A DNA stretch of 64,000 nucleotides from Idiomarina piscisalsi (GCF_002211765.1 NZ_CP022133.1:496001-560000); one strand, 5' to 3'; positions 24,816-34,991 are shown, numbered from the stretch's first letter. The notes: a model not told the origin generated them from the letters alone. Numbers and translations: made by a program.

Positions 24816-26660
24816 GTGTTAAACAAATACCCGTTGTGGAAAAACTTGCTGGTTACCTTTGTTGTATTAGTGGCAGCGCTTTATGCGCTGCCAAATATTT
24901 ATGGCGAAGACCCAGCGGTGCAAATTTCCGCAGACAGAAACGCAACGATTGATGCAAGCACGATGGATCGTGTGCGCAATGCGCTTGACAGTGTTGATAT
25001 AGAGCCGAAAAGCGTATCATTAGAGAATGAACAACTGTTGGTTCGTTTGAATTCAGACAACGAGCAGTTAAAGGCCAGAGAAACTATTCTCGATAGCCTG
25101 GGCGACAATTACATTGTCGCGCTTAACCTGGCACCAGCAACGCCGGAGTGGCTTAAAAGTTTAGGTGCACAACCTATGAAGCTGGGGCTGGATCTGCGAG
25201 GTGGTGTTCATTTCTTGATGGAAATCGATATGGGCGAAGCAATGTCCAAAATTATCGATGGCATGAAAGACACCGTTAGAGCCGAGTTGCGCGAAGAACG
25301 AATTCGATACAGTGCTGTCCGTGTGGACGGTACGGCGGTCGAGATCGAACTGCGAAATGACGAAGCGTTTCAAGAGGCTGCGCAATACTTAGATAACCGT
25401 TATCAGGGTTATGTGTTGGCCGAAAATGAAGAGACTCGCACTTTGCGCTTGGAAATGACCGAGCAGAAAATTGCGGAGACACGCGACTACGCGGTTGATC
25501 AGAACATCACTATCATGCGCAACCGTGTGAATGAATTGGGTGTTGCGGAGCCGGTCATTCAGCGTCAGGGCTCTAACCGTATTGTGGTTGAATTACCCGG
25601 CGTACAAGATACTGCTCGCGCTAAGGAAATTCTGGGCGCAACAGCGACGTTGGAATTCCGTATGGTCGACAGCGAAAATGATGTCCGTGACGCCATGAAC
25701 GGCCGAGTCCCGTTTGGCAGTGAACTCTTACCTATGCGCGATGGCCCTCAGCAGCTGCTGAAAGAAGACGTTATTTTAACTGGGGACCACATCGTTAACG
25801 CAGGGGTTGGCTACGACGAATATAACCGTCCACAGGTCAATATTACCCTGGACGGTGTTGGTGGTAACAAAATGTCGTTGGCAACCAAAGATAATGTCGG
25901 TAAACCAATGGCAACCGTCTTTATCGAATACGAAGCGACGGATGAACGTGATGAAGAAGGTAACTTACAATTCACCAAAAGTGCTGAAGTTATCAACGTT
26001 GCAACGATACAGTCGCGTCTGGGCAGTAATTTCCGCATTACCGGCGTAGGGGCGCAAGAAGCACAAAACCTCGCGCTGTTATTGCGCGCCGGTGCATTGA
26101 TTGCGCCGATTCAAATTGTTGAAGAGCGCACGGTTGGTCCAAGCCTCGGCCAGCAAAATATCGATTCAGGTACACAGGCTATTTTCTGGGGCTTCGTTTT
26201 AGTTCTGGCGTTTATGGTTGTGTACTACAAGAAGTTTGGTCTAGTCGCTAATGCGGCGTTGGCAACCAACTTAATTTTAATTATTGGTGTCATGTCGATG
26301 ATACCAGGGGCGACACTGACCTTGCCGGGTATGGCGGGTATTGTCTTAACCGTTGGTATGGCGGTCGATGCAAACGTACTTATTTTTGAGCGTATACGCG
26401 AAGAAATAAAAGCGAAGCGGAGTCCGCAACAAGCTATTCACCATGGTTATGACAGCGCGTTATCGACCATTGCCGACGCCAACGTCACCACATTAATTGC
26501 CGCACTTATTTTGTTTGCTATTGGTAATGGGCCAATTAAAGGCTTCGCTATTACTCTGGCAATCGGCATTATTACATCCATGTTCACCGCTATTGTCGGT
26601 ACGCGTGCCATTGTTAACTCCGTTTGGGGTGGCAAGCGCTTATCGAAGCTGTCGATATAA
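24816..26660 (+). CDS. secD: Protein translocase subunit SecD
   Basis: A 614-residue protein. It has one N-terminal membrane helix, a large periplasmic P1 region (containing [16 protein letters not shown], the SecD D1 motif), and a C-terminal six-helix RND-like block with the conserved [15 protein letters not shown]. It uses the proton motive force to pull exported proteins out of SecYEG on the periplasmic side. The start codon is GTG at 24816 (GTG TTA AAC), with an AGGGG-type ribosome binding site 9 bases upstream. It is followed 15 bases later by secF. Confidence 0.97.
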   Translation: MLNKYPLWKNLLVTFVVLVAALYALPNIYGEDPAVQISADRNATIDASTMDRVRNALDSVDIEPKSVSLENEQLLVRLNSDNEQLKARETILDSLGDNYIVALNLAPATPEWLKSLGAQPMKLGLDLRGGVHFLMEIDMGEAMSKIIDGMKDTVRAELREERIRYSAVRVDGTAVEIELRNDEAFQEAAQYLDNRYQGYVLAENEETRTLRLEMTEQKIAETRDYAVDQNITIMRNRVNELGVAEPVIQRQGSNRIVVELPGVQDTARAKEILGATATLEFRMVDSENDVRDAMNGRVPFGSELLPMRDGPQQLLKEDVILTGDHIVNAGVGYDEYNRPQVNITLDGVGGNKMSLATKDNVGKPMATVFIEYEATDERDEEGNLQFTKSAEVINVATIQSRLGSNFRITGVGAQEAQNLALLLRAGALIAPIQIVEERTVGPSLGQQNIDSGTQAIFWGFVLVLAFMVVYYKKFGLVANAALATNLILIIGVMSMIPGATLTLPGMAGIVLTVGMAVDANVLIFERIREEIKAKRSPQQAIHHGYDSALSTIADANVTTLIAALILFAIGNGPIKGFAITLAIGIITSMFTAIVGTRAIVNSVWGGKRLSKLSI

Positions 26661-26675
26661 GGGAGGTACAGGAAT

Positions 26676-27614
26676 ATGATGAATTCAGAAGAACGACTTC
26701 CCTTTATGCGCTTCCGGGGTATTGCCGGAATCATCAGTGCATTATTGGTTATTGCGTCTATCGTGTCATTGTCGGTAAACAAGCTGAACTTTGGTCTCGA
26801 TTTTACCGGTGGTACTTTGTTGGAAGTTGGCTTTCAGGAGCCGGCTGATCTGAACCGAGTACGCAGTTCTTTAGAAAGTGAGGGTTTTGGAGACGCCGTT
26901 GTTCAAAACTACGGGACTCAGGAGGATATTTTGATTCGCCTTGAGCCTCGTACCGATGTTAAAGCCGAAGAACTTGGCTCAAATATTCTTGAGACATTGC
27001 GTGCAGAGTTCGACAAAACAGTTGAAATGCGCCGTATTGAATTCGTTGGCCCTAATGTGGGTGACGAGTTTATTGAGCAGGGCGGTTTAGCCATGCTGAC
27101 AGCGCTAATCTGTATTTTGCTGTACATTGCGATGCGCTTTGAATGGCGTTTAGCGGTCGGTGCAGTCGCTGCATTGGCACATGACGTGACTCTAACACTC
27201 GGTTTATTTTCTTTCTTGCAATTAGAGTTCGACTTAACGGTACTGGCAGCGCTTCTCGCGGTTATTGGTTACTCCATTAACGATACCGTTGTGGTGTGTG
27301 ACCGAATTCGGGAAACGTTCCGTAAATACGCTAAGTTGACACCGTTGCAAACGGTTAACCGGGCGTTGACGGATACATTAAGCCGTACTTTAGTCACGTC
27401 AATTACTACTATTCTGGTGTTATTGACCTTGTTCTTCTTAGGCGGCCCGTTAATTCACGGTTTCGCAACGGCACTGTTATTTGGTGTGGTTATTGGTACT
27501 TACTCGTCGATTTATATTGCGAGTACCGTCGCGTTAGCCTTTGGTGTAAGCCGAGAAGACTTAATGCCGCCGGAAGTTGAAAAAGAAGGTGCAGACCAGG
27601 ACCCTCTTCAATAA
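26676..27614 (+). CDS. secF: Protein translocase subunit SecF
   Basis: A 312-residue partner of SecD with the same six-helix plan. The signature LNFGLDFTGGTLLEVGF is near residue 35, and the membrane core includes AVIGYSINDTVVVCDRIRE, the SecF counterpart of the SecD D4 motif. GGGAGG lies upstream of the start (two adjacent ATGs at 26676 and 26679). Together with YajC and SecD it forms the auxiliary export complex. The stop codon lies within a strong hairpin that may separate this operon from yaaA. Confidence 0.97.
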   Translation: MMNSEERLPFMRFRGIAGIISALLVIASIVSLSVNKLNFGLDFTGGTLLEVGFQEPADLNRVRSSLESEGFGDAVVQNYGTQEDILIRLEPRTDVKAEELGSNILETLRAEFDKTVEMRRIEFVGPNVGDEFIEQGGLAMLTALICILLYIAMRFEWRLAVGAVAALAHDVTLTLGLFSFLQLEFDLTVLAALLAVIGYSINDTVVVCDRIRETFRKYAKLTPLQTVNRALTDTLSRTLVTSITTILVLLTLFFLGGPLIHGFATALLFGVVIGTYSSIYIASTVALAFGVSREDLMPPEVEKEGADQDPLQ

Positions 27615-27623
27615 GAGGGTCCT
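27598..27623 (+). terminator. Hairpin spanning the secF stop codon
   Basis: AGGACCCTCTT (27598-27608) and AAGAGGGTCCT (27613-27623) form a perfect 11-base-pair stem with a CAAT loop. The secF TAA is at 27612-27614. No T-run follows (GAGTTATC), so it may slow polymerase, protect the 3' end of the secF message or act as a Rho-assisted terminator rather than a classic intrinsic one. Confidence 0.55.
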
Positions 27624-27649
27624 GAGTTATCATTACAGGAGATAAGAGC

Positions 27650-28426
27650 ATGCTAGCCGTTGTTTCACCTGCTAAAAATCTAGACTATGAAAGTGACTTA
27701 CCGAAGTTAGACGTCACCCAGCCAAGAATGCTGGACCAGGCAGAGGCCTTGGTTAAAGTCTGTCGCAAACTCAGTCCGCAAGATTTAGGGTCGCTCATGA
27801 AAATTAGCGACAAGCTAGCGGGCTTAAATGCGGCGCGATTTGAAGAGTGGCAACGGCCGTTCACAGACGATAATGCTCGTCCTGCAATGTATGCGTTTAA
27901 CGGCGATGTATATGCTGGATTAGATGCCGAAACGTTAGACGCTTCTGCCGTGACAAACGCTCAGCAGCACCTGCGTATCTTGTCAGGTTTGTATGGTGTT
28001 TTAAGACCTCTTGATTTAATGCAGCCTTACCGACTAGAAATGGGTACCAAGTTGCAAACCGAGAACGGCAAAAACCTTTACGAATTCTGGGGTGAGTCAA
28101 TAACTGAACAGTTAAATCAGGACTTGGAAGCTATCGGCAGCTCAATGTTAGTTAACTTGGCGTCGAATGAGTATTTCTCTGCGGTAAAACCGAAAGCCCT
28201 TAATGCCGACATTATAACGCCGGTGTTTAAAGACGAAAAAAATGGCCAATATAAAGTCATTAGTTTTTACGCTAAAAAGGCAAGAGGCATGATGGCGCGC
28301 TTTATTGTGAACCAAACGCCACAATCTGTGTCTGATCTTAAAGAGTTTGACGCGGCCGGATACAGCTACAACGGTGACCTGTCAAAAGGTAATGAGCTGG
28401 TATTCTGTCGGGCAGAGCAAAAATAA
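27650..28426 (+). CDS. yaaA: Peroxide stress protein YaaA (DUF328)
   Basis: A 258-residue cytoplasmic protein that begins [15 protein letters not shown], the diagnostic start of YaaA/UPF0246. Further family stretches are [20 protein letters not shown] and [17 protein letters not shown]. In E. coli the protein limits free iron and DNA damage during peroxide stress and binds DNA. AGGAG lies about 10 bases upstream of the start. It is followed 11 bases later by the DUF3014 gene, so the two probably share a transcript. Confidence 0.95.
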   Translation: MLAVVSPAKNLDYESDLPKLDVTQPRMLDQAEALVKVCRKLSPQDLGSLMKISDKLAGLNAARFEEWQRPFTDDNARPAMYAFNGDVYAGLDAETLDASAVTNAQQHLRILSGLYGVLRPLDLMQPYRLEMGTKLQTENGKNLYEFWGESITEQLNQDLEAIGSSMLVNLASNEYFSAVKPKALNADIITPVFKDEKNGQYKVISFYAKKARGMMARFIVNQTPQSVSDLKEFDAAGYSYNGDLSKGNELVFCRAEQK

Positions 28427-28437
28427 AGGAGCCCTGA

Positions 28438-29313
28438 ATGAGTGACGACAAAGTAGAAAATTCTCCGGCAACGGAAGACGCTAGCCGGAAAACAACTTGG
28501 GCCGTTGTTATTGTCATTGCGGTTGCTGTCATAGCTGCTGTTGTTTGGTGGTGGTTACCGGCAGAAAAGCCGCAACAACAAGAAAAAGTGAAGGTAGAAC
28601 AATCGACCTCAACTGAGGTGGAAGCCGAGCCTTATCAGCCTGAAGAGCCCGAAGAAGAATCGGAGCCTTTACCTGAGCCGGTAGAGCCAGAGCCTGAACC
28701 GGCTAAACAACCCGAAGAAGCCCCCGAGCCTGAGCAAATAGCACTGCCTGAACTGAACAACAGTACGCCTACGGTTTTACAGGAACTGGACTCGAGCGAT
28801 ATTAACATTCGTCCGCTGAAAAGTTCTCAGCTTATCCGTGACGCTGTTGTATTAGCGGACAATATTAGTAATGGCAGCATCGTCCGAGATCGCACTATTG
28901 TTCAGCGTCCTGATGGCCGTTTTAGTGTGATAAAAGTGGATGGTGAGCTGTACATTGACGAAAGTTCTTACCGTCGTTATGACGCGTTGGTCGACTGGTT
29001 TATCAGCCTCGACGCGTACGCGTTGGCTGACAACTATGAGCTGTTTAAACCCTTAGTCCAGGAAGCCTATGCGGAAATTGGCTACCCAGATTCAGACTTT
29101 GATAATACCTTAATGGAAGCGATTGATGTGCTGTTGTCAACACCGGTACCTGAAGGTTTGGTGGAGGTCAAAGCCGACAGTGTGATGTACACCTACGCCG
29201 ATGACGCCTATGAAGCGTTACCGGCCGCCCAGAAGCAACTGCTGCGCATGGGGCCAGACAACATTGAGCGTATTAAACAGAAATTAAGAGAAATACAGAA
29301 GGCATTGCAGTAA
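28438..29313 (+). CDS. DUF3014 domain membrane protein
   Basis: A 291-residue protein with one membrane helix near the N-terminus (VIVIAVAVIAAVVWWWLP, residues 23-41). A long Pro/Glu-rich linker follows (about residues 45-105, with many PEP and EPE repeats) and then a globular C-terminal domain of about 180 residues that I recognise as DUF3014 (LDSSDINIRPLKSSQLIRD, YRRYDALVDWF). The TonB-like plan of anchor, Pro/Glu spacer and domain suggests a protein that reaches across the periplasm, but no function is known. AAGGAG is 9 bases before the ATG. Confidence 0.82.
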   Translation: MSDDKVENSPATEDASRKTTWAVVIVIAVAVIAAVVWWWLPAEKPQQQEKVKVEQSTSTEVEAEPYQPEEPEEESEPLPEPVEPEPEPAKQPEEAPEPEQIALPELNNSTPTVLQELDSSDINIRPLKSSQLIRDAVVLADNISNGSIVRDRTIVQRPDGRFSVIKVDGELYIDESSYRRYDALVDWFISLDAYALADNYELFKPLVQEAYAEIGYPDSDFDNTLMEAIDVLLSTPVPEGLVEVKADSVMYTYADDAYEALPAAQKQLLRMGPDNIERIKQKLREIQKALQ

Positions 29314-29316
29314 TTT

Positions 29317-29922
29317 ATGGAAAATAACGATCAGCTTCCTGAGTTTGTGAAAGGCGAATTTCCGGTGAGAGACAACCGTTTCTTACGCTGGGTTGGCCGT
29401 GTTGGAATGCGTCTCATGGGAGGCTGGAAAATTAACGGCAGTATGCCAGCGGTAAAGAAAGCCATTCTGCCCGTTGCGCCGCATACGTCAAACTGGGATT
29501 TTCCGGTCGGCGCGTTTGTTATGTTGGCGATGGGTCTAAAGCTGAATTACTTAGGTAAGAACAGCTTGTTCCGGTTTCCTATCAAAACGCTGATGACCAA
29601 GTTAGGCGGTATTCCGGTTGATAGAAGTGCTGCGAACGGTGTGGTTGGCAGTATGGTTGAGCAGTTTCGCAGTAAGGATGAGCTCATTTTGGTCATTACT
29701 CCAGAAGGCACGCGCAAAAAGGTGACCGAATGGAAGAAAGGTTTTTTGCACATGGCGAAGCAGGCAAAAGTGCCGGTCATACCGGTCGCTTTCGATTTTG
29801 CCCGTAAAGCCATCGATATCGGCCCGGCACTCATGATCACCGACGAAATCGAAAAAGAATTGCTTCGTGTGAAGTCATTTTTTGCGCATGCGCAGGGCAA
29901 ACGGAGTGAAGCATCGTGCTGA
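29317..29922 (+). CDS. 1-acylglycerol-3-phosphate acyltransferase-like (PlsC family)
   Basis: A 201-residue protein with the acyltransferase block I motif HTSNWD (His-x4-Asp) near residue 50, a block II/III-like GGIPVDRSA, and PEGTRKKVTEWKKGF. This is the subgroup of lysophospholipid acyltransferase-like proteins often seen beside GNAT genes, not the essential PlsC. It is likely to acylate a lysophospholipid or another polar acceptor at the inner membrane. It starts 3 bases after the DUF3014 gene and overlaps the following GNAT gene by 7 bases. Confidence 0.85.
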   Translation: MENNDQLPEFVKGEFPVRDNRFLRWVGRVGMRLMGGWKINGSMPAVKKAILPVAPHTSNWDFPVGAFVMLAMGLKLNYLGKNSLFRFPIKTLMTKLGGIPVDRSAANGVVGSMVEQFRSKDELILVITPEGTRKKVTEWKKGFLHMAKQAKVPVIPVAFDFARKAIDIGPALMITDEIEKELLRVKSFFAHAQGKRSEASC

Positions 29923-30563
29923 GAAGTTTGGCCGCTGTCATTATGTGTTTTCTTGTACTGGTCGCAATGCCGGCTAAGGCGGGCGACTTTTGGCAGCAGC
30001 AATGGACGGTTCCCGGCCAAGCTGAAAGTAATAATTTAATTATTCGCCCTATACGGGAGTCTGATAAAGCGCGCTTTTTTCACTCTTACATGACGTCACA
30101 ACAATGGTTATATAAGAAACTCGGCTGGGCTTGGCCTTCTGAGAAGAGTACGCTGGAACAAAACAGTACAATGGTGGACTACCACCTGGAACAAGCCGAA
30201 CAAAAGACCGCGTTCACTTATGTGGTACTGGATAAATCCGACAATTCTATTATTGGTGCGGTTTATATGGTGCCTGTGGCGTCGGAACGTCAGGAAAACA
30301 GTGGTATTTCAAAAAGCGCCTATAACGCAGAAGTCAGCTGGTGGTTGTTAGAAAGTGCTGTCGATAATAACCTCCATAACGATCTCTTCGCTTTACTAAC
30401 GCGTTGGCTTGGGGAAAGCTGGCCGTGGCGGCAGGTTATGTTTCCTGTCTCTGAAAATAACGCAACAGCTCTGCAACTGTTAGAAAGCAGTAAAGCACGC
30501 TACATTGGCAGAAACCTCGATACACGGGAAAAGTATTTCTCTTACGCAATTTCACGCAAATAA
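29916..30563 (+). CDS. GNAT-like acetyltransferase with N-terminal signal sequence
   Basis: A 215-residue protein. The first 22 residues (MLRSLAAVIMCFLVLVAMPA, then KAG) look like a cleavable signal peptide. The remainder has a GNAT-like layout, with LIIRPIRESDKARFF, a central strand TYVVLDKSDNSIIGAVYMV, and EVSWWLLESA, but no clear R/Q-x-x-G-x-G/A loop. It is therefore an atypical or degenerate member. Acetyl-CoA is not available in the periplasm, so the protein may be exported with another activity, or the N-terminus may be a membrane anchor. It overlaps the acyltransferase gene by 7 bases. Confidence 0.7.
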   Translation: MLRSLAAVIMCFLVLVAMPAKAGDFWQQQWTVPGQAESNNLIIRPIRESDKARFFHSYMTSQQWLYKKLGWAWPSEKSTLEQNSTMVDYHLEQAEQKTAFTYVVLDKSDNSIIGAVYMVPVASERQENSGISKSAYNAEVSWWLLESAVDNNLHNDLFALLTRWLGESWPWRQVMFPVSENNATALQLLESSKARYIGRNLDTREKYFSYAISRK

Positions 30564-30573
30564 TTCCTCTTTG

Positions 30574-30582
30574 TGCTATGAT
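30574..30582 (+). promoter_or_regulatory. Extended -10 promoter for ribH-nusB-thiL-pgpA
   Basis: TGCTATGAT is an extended -10 (TGn plus TATGAT, five of six matches to consensus), placed 52 bases upstream of the ribH start. No convincing -35 hexamer sits at 17 bases, which extended -10 promoters tolerate. There is no FMN-riboswitch-like leader. Confidence 0.5.
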
Positions 30583-30633
30583 CGCGCGCAATTTGCGATT
30601 TAGTACTAAAGACAGGTCAATTAAGGAAAACTT

Positions 30634-31098
30634 ATGCAGGTAATTGAAGGCGGTATTAATGCGGCTGGCAAAAAATTTGCCATTATCGTATCTCGCTTCA
30701 ACCATTTCGTTGTTGAAAGTTTACTGGACGGTGCGGTTCAAACATTGAAGCACTATGGCGAAGTAGCAGACGACGACATCACTGTGGTACGTGTTCCTGG
30801 TGCTTACGAAATTCCGGTTACTGCAAAGCGTTTAGCCCAATCTGGGAAGTACGATGCAATTATTGCTGTCGGTGCAGTCATTCGTGGTGGCACGCCTCAC
30901 TTTGAATTTGTTGCCGGTGAATGCAATAGCGGGCTAGGTCGTGTTGCAACCGAATTTGGGCTGCCTGTCGCTTTTGGCGTTATTACCACAGATTCACTGG
31001 AGCAAGCGATTGAACGAAGCGGTTCTAAAGCAGGTAATAAAGGCTCTGAAGCTGCATTAAGCGCACTCGAAATGGTTAACGTACTGGATAAGATCTGA
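30634..31098 (+). CDS. ribH: 6,7-dimethyl-8-ribityllumazine synthase
   Basis: The 154-residue lumazine synthase condenses 5-amino-6-ribitylamino-uracil with 3,4-dihydroxy-2-butanone 4-phosphate, the penultimate step of riboflavin synthesis. Signature stretches are [47 protein letters not shown] and [19 protein letters not shown] precedes the ATG. The other rib genes usually found upstream are absent from this position. nusB follows 2 bases after the stop. Confidence 0.97.
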   Translation: MQVIEGGINAAGKKFAIIVSRFNHFVVESLLDGAVQTLKHYGEVADDDITVVRVPGAYEIPVTAKRLAQSGKYDAIIAVGAVIRGGTPHFEFVAGECNSGLGRVATEFGLPVAFGVITTDSLEQAIERSGSKAGNKGSEAALSALEMVNVLDKI

Positions 31099-31100
31099 AG

Positions 31101-31520
31101 ATGAAACCTGCAGCAAGAAGAAAAGCACGAAAATTAGCGGTACAGGCTATTTACTCCTGGCAGTTATCGCAAAACAGCTTCAGCGATATTGAAGCACAGT
31201 TTTTGACGGACACCGACACCAATAAAGTGGATGTTGACTACTTTTTAGAGCTGGTACGTGGCGTTGGCGGTCAGTACCGTTCGCTTGATGAGTCTCTGAA
31301 GCCCTTTTTGGCGCGTCCAATAAACGAGCTTGATCCTATTGAGTTGGCGGTTCTGCGTATAGCGGCTTACGAGCTAAGTGAGCGCATGGATGTTCCTTAC
31401 AAAGTGGCTATTAACGAAGCTATTGAGCTTGCTAAGTCATTTGGGGCTGATGAGAGCCACCGTTTTGTCAATGGTGTATTAGACAAGGCAGTCGATACGT
31501 TGAGACCCGCACGAAAATAG
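31101..31520 (+). CDS. nusB: Transcription antitermination protein NusB
   Basis: A 139-residue all-helical protein with the family start [18 protein letters not shown] and the core [20 protein letters not shown] followed by [18 protein letters not shown] and [10 protein letters not shown]. With NusE (S10) it binds boxA RNA in rRNA antitermination. It sits between ribH and thiL with 2-base gaps on each side, the standard gammaproteobacterial arrangement. Confidence 0.97.
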   Translation: MKPAARRKARKLAVQAIYSWQLSQNSFSDIEAQFLTDTDTNKVDVDYFLELVRGVGGQYRSLDESLKPFLARPINELDPIELAVLRIAAYELSERMDVPYKVAINEAIELAKSFGADESHRFVNGVLDKAVDTLRPARK

Positions 31521-31522
31521 TT

Positions 31523-32527
31523 ATGCCTCAAGACGAGTTTTCTCTCATTAACGACTATTTCGCAAATCGCTCCGCTTGTCGGAGCGATGTTGCAATTGGC
31601 ATTGGTGACGATGGCGCAGTGGTGAAACCTTTGCCCGAGCATGATCTTGTTGTCGTAACTGATACGTTAGTTGAGGGCGTGCATTTTGATAAAACCACAC
31701 CACCAAGAGCCATTGGACACAAAGCGGTCGCCGTTAACTTAAGCGATTTAGCCGCTATGGGCGCCCAGCCCAGCTGGATAAGCCTTGCACTCACTTGCCC
31801 TAATACTGACAACGACTGGCTAGCAGAATTCAGCAGTGGACTTGACGAAATTTGTCGTTATTACGATTGTCAGCTTATTGGCGGAGACACCACAAAAGGC
31901 CCGCTAACGGTCACCGTAACAGCCCATGGCCAGCTGCCAACCGGAACCGCCATAAGCCGAAGCGGTGCCAAACCCGGAGATTGGGTTTATGTGAGTGGCT
32001 CATTAGGTGATGCAGGGTTAGGCTTAAAAGTAACACAGAATAAAGTCAGCACGACCGGCCGACACTTACAGCATGTCATCGAGCGGCTACACTACCCGAC
32101 GCCAAGGGTTGCAATGGGGCAAGTATTGCGAGGGGTAGCAACGTCGTGCATTGATGTGTCGGATGGTTTGGTTGCAGACTTAGGGCACCTGCTAAAACAG
32201 GCTCAGGTGTCTGCGCAAATAGAGTTAGAAAAGTTGCCACTGTCACTAGCGCTGACGGAAACGCTGGAAGCCAATGAGGCACTAGCGATGGCGCTAACCG
32301 CCGGTGATGACTATGAACTTTGTTTTACCTTGCCGGAAGAACACCGCGGTCGTATGGAAACGCTAACGTCACACTTAAAGACCAAACCAGTCTGTATCGG
32401 CAGAATCGTCAAAGGTGCTGAAGCGCAAATTGACATGCACTATGAAGGCGAACCGTGGGAGCTTCCCGAGGGCTATAAGAGCTTTAACCACTTTGCCACA
32501 GACGAACGGGTCAGAAAAGGCGAGTAA
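31523..32527 (+). CDS. thiL: Thiamine-monophosphate kinase
   Basis: A 334-residue PurM-type ATP-dependent kinase converting thiamine monophosphate to thiamine pyrophosphate. The family segments are DEFSLINDYF at the start, IGIGDDGAVV (metal/ATP site), TDTLVEGVHFD, AVNLSDLAAMGAQP, LIGGDTTKG and DVSDGLVADLGHL. The second gene downstream of ribH; pgpA follows 3 bases later. The final 20 residues are poorly conserved and add little. Confidence 0.96.
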   Translation: MPQDEFSLINDYFANRSACRSDVAIGIGDDGAVVKPLPEHDLVVVTDTLVEGVHFDKTTPPRAIGHKAVAVNLSDLAAMGAQPSWISLALTCPNTDNDWLAEFSSGLDEICRYYDCQLIGGDTTKGPLTVTVTAHGQLPTGTAISRSGAKPGDWVYVSGSLGDAGLGLKVTQNKVSTTGRHLQHVIERLHYPTPRVAMGQVLRGVATSCIDVSDGLVADLGHLLKQAQVSAQIELEKLPLSLALTETLEANEALAMALTAGDDYELCFTLPEEHRGRMETLTSHLKTKPVCIGRIVKGAEAQIDMHYEGEPWELPEGYKSFNHFATDERVRKGE

Positions 32528-32530
32528 GTT

Positions 32531-32995
32531 ATGCCGAAACTAAACTGGTTTAATCCAATACACTGGCTCTCTCTGGGGTTTGGCACTGGGTTAGCCCCAA
32601 AAGCACCCGGCACCTTCGGCACCTTAGTCGGCATCCCCTTTGTTTATCTGACTACCCAGCTCACATGGCAATGGCAAATTGGCGTCTTATTAATGGCTAC
32701 CATTATTGGTGTTTTTCTATGCCAGTATACAGCCAAAGCCATGGGTGAACATGACCATCCTTCCATTGTATGGGATGAAATAGTCGGCTACGGCTTTGCC
32801 ATGTTCGCTTTACCCTTCGAAGCCGTTTGGCTCATCGCCGCTTTCATTCTATTCCGCCTATTCGACATCTGGAAACCCGGCCCTATCGGCTGGTCCGACA
32901 AAAAACTCACTGGCGGCACCGGCATCATGATGGACGACGTCATAGCCGGCATCCTAACCACCGCCATCTTGCATGTAGCGGCATACCTCTTTTAA
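32531..32995 (+). CDS. pgpA: Phosphatidylglycerophosphatase A
   Basis: A 154-residue inner-membrane enzyme that removes phosphate from phosphatidylglycerol phosphate. The catalytic N-terminal segment is GTGLAPKAPGTFGTLVG, and DEIVGYGFAMF and RLFDIWKPGPI follow. Four membrane segments are predicted by eye. It closes the ribH operon. Immediately downstream is the first of three large inverted-repeat elements, which separates it from the convergent dxs gene. Confidence 0.95.
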   Translation: MPKLNWFNPIHWLSLGFGTGLAPKAPGTFGTLVGIPFVYLTTQLTWQWQIGVLLMATIIGVFLCQYTAKAMGEHDHPSIVWDEIVGYGFAMFALPFEAVWLIAAFILFRLFDIWKPGPIGWSDKKLTGGTGIMMDDVIAGILTTAILHVAAYLF

Positions 32996-33018
32996 GGCCC
33001 GAAGGGACAGATAACCCT

Positions 33019-33150
33019 CTTATTTCGCTTGAGCATAGAGAAGCTTCCCTGTGGAGACGCTACGAGTTCATCCATGAACGCTTGACGAAGGCCATCCATG
33101 GCCTTCGACACTCCCCAGTAAAGCTTCTCTATGCTCGTAACGCTTATAAG
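33019..33150 (+). repeat. Large inverted-repeat element, copy 1 (between pgpA and dxs)
   Basis: Outer arms at 33019-33057 and 33111-33150 pair imperfectly, with the longest block GCATAGAGAAGCTT pairing with AAGCTTCTCTATGC. Inside are hairpin I (33066-33079, GTTCATCCATGAAC), the linker GCTTGA, and hairpin II (33086-33107, a 10-bp stem CGAAGGCCAT/ATGGCCTTCG with a CC loop). The right arm includes the last dxs codons and stop. The core matches copy 2 at all but a few bases and copy 3 in layout. The position between convergent genes would suit a terminator, but no T-run is present. Confidence 0.8.
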
Positions 33151-34991
33151 CGGTCTTTGACTTGGGCTTCGATGCCTTTGGCGTCTAGGTTGAGCTCTGC
33201 GCGGATTTCGGCTTGTGAGCCGTGTTTGATGAACTCATCGGGGAGTCCTAGTTGCAGGACAGAAATAGATAAGCCTTTGTCGGCAAGATGCTCGAGCACA
33301 GCACTGCCGGCGCCACCCGCGGTCACGTTTTCTTCAACGGTGACTAAACTGTCGTGTTTGGCAACCGCATCCTCAATAGCTTTGGTGTCCAAAGGCTTAA
33401 CGAAACGCATATCAACAACGCTTGCGTTTAATGCTTCTGCGGCTTGCATTACCTCTGGCAACAGTGTGCCAAAGTTCAAAAAGGCAATTTTTTCACCATC
33501 ACGGACGGTTCTGGCTTTACCGATTGTTAATGGCTTAGGGTCTCTCAGTTCGAGTCCAACACCGGCGCCTCTGGGATAGCGAACAGAGGCCGGACCTTTA
33601 TATTCATAGCCGGTCGTCAGCATATCCAGACACTCTTGCTCGTCACTGGGGGTCATTATGACCATATTCGGTATGCAGCGCATATAGCTAATGTCGAAAG
33701 CCCCCTGGTGGGTTGGGCCGTCGGCACCAACAATACCCGCTCGATCGATAGCGAATAATACATCTAAATTCTGCAATGCTACGTCGTGAATGAGCTGATC
33801 GTAACCACGCTGTAAGAATGTGGAGTATATGGCGACAACGGGCTTCATGCCGGCAATGGCTAAACCAGCAGCGTAAGTGACGCTGTGCTGCTCAGCGATG
33901 GCAACATCAAAGTATTGCTCAGGGTACGCCTGGGAAAACTCAACCATGCCTGAGCCTTCACGCATGGCTGGGGTTATTGCCATAAGGGACTTGTCACTTT
34001 GTGCAGTGCTACACAGCCACTGACCAAAAATATCGGAGTAATTTGGAACGCCCGGCGCCTTTTGCGGCAGCTCTGATGACTTAGGATCAAACTTAGGCAC
34101 GCCGTGGTAACCAATAGGGTCTTTTTCTGCGGGCTTATAGCCTTTGCCTTTTTGCGTCACTATATGCAGTAACTGAGGACCTTTCAGGTCTTTCATGTTA
34201 CGTAGGGTGTCGACCAGCGCATTAACATCGTGACCGTCAATGGGCCCTATGTAGTTGAAACCAAGCTCTTCAAAAATGGTACCCGGCGCCATCATTCCTT
34301 TCATATGCTCTTCGGCACGGCTGGCGAAATGGCGAATATGAGGCAGCGGACTCAGCAGTTTCTTGCCACTCTCACGTAAAGAGGTATAAAAGCGACCTGA
34401 CAATAAACGAGCAAAGTGATGATTTAATGCACCGACGTTCTCCGAAATCGACATATCATTGTCGTTCAGAATAACCAGCATATCCGGTTTTATGTCACCC
34501 GCGTGATTCATGGCTTCAAAGGCCATACCGGCAGTCATAGCGCCGTCACCGATAATGGAGACCACTTTCTGTTCGCGTTTTTGACGCTGTGCGGCTACAG
34601 CTAGCCCTAGTGCGGCGGATATTGATGTACTCGAGTGACCCACAGAAAGCACGTCATAGTCGCTTTCTTCACGCCATGGGAAGGGGTGTAACCCGTCCTT
34701 TTGGCGAATGCTGTGCAGCTGGTCTTTTCGACCGGTCAGAATCTTGTGCGGGTAGGCCTGATGACCAACATCCCAAACCAGCTTATCATTTGGCGTGTGG
34801 TACACGTAGTGCAAGGCAACAGTGAGCTCTACGGTACCTAAACCTGACGCCAGGTGCCCGCTGCTTTGACTCACGGAGGTCAGCAGAAACTGACGAACTT
34901 CAGCGCATAGGTCAGTGAGTTGATTGGGTGACAGTTCACGCAAATCAGCCGGAGAATTAATTTTATCGAGTAACGGGTAATTTTGTATCAT
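33144..34991 (-). CDS. dxs: 1-deoxy-D-xylulose-5-phosphate synthase
   Basis: A 615-residue thiamine-diphosphate enzyme joining pyruvate and glyceraldehyde 3-phosphate, the first step of the MEP isoprenoid pathway. The visible motifs are the cofactor motif [18 protein letters not shown], the early [18 protein letters not shown], and the transketolase-like [18 protein letters not shown] and [15 protein letters not shown]. The length is typical. It is the last gene of the minus-strand xseB-ispA-dxs operon (4 bases after ispA). Its stop codon lies within the right arm of inverted-repeat element copy 1. Confidence 0.97.
   Translation of the reverse strand: MIQNYPLLDKINSPADLRELSPNQLTDLCAEVRQFLLTSVSQSSGHLASGLGTVELTVALHYVYHTPNDKLVWDVGHQAYPHKILTGRKDQLHSIRQKDGLHPFPWREESDYDVLSVGHSSTSISAALGLAVAAQRQKREQKVVSIIGDGAMTAGMAFEAMNHAGDIKPDMLVILNDNDMSISENVGALNHHFARLLSGRFYTSLRESGKKLLSPLPHIRHFASRAEEHMKGMMAPGTIFEELGFNYIGPIDGHDVNALVDTLRNMKDLKGPQLLHIVTQKGKGYKPAEKDPIGYHGVPKFDPKSSELPQKAPGVPNYSDIFGQWLCSTAQSDKSLMAITPAMREGSGMVEFSQAYPEQYFDVAIAEQHSVTYAAGLAIAGMKPVVAIYSTFLQRGYDQLIHDVALQNLDVLFAIDRAGIVGADGPTHQGAFDISYMRCIPNMVIMTPSDEQECLDMLTTGYEYKGPASVRYPRGAGVGLELRDPKPLTIGKARTVRDGEKIAFLNFGTLLPEVMQAAEALNASVVDMRFVKPLDTKAIEDAVAKHDSLVTVEENVTAGGAGSAVLEHLADKGLSISVLQLGLPDEFIKHGSQAEIRAELNLDAKGIEAQVKDRL

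Noticed and set aside
33019..33150. Repeat copy 1 as an ordinary bidirectional terminator
   Set aside because: No T-run on either side, and the two internal hairpins and the matching copies elsewhere are not explained by termination.
32827..33579. 250-codon open frame on the plus strand across pgpA, the repeat and dxs
   Set aside because: It overlaps two well-recognised genes, has an Arg/His/Pro- then Ser/Ala-rich composition typical of shadow frames, and no recognisable domain.
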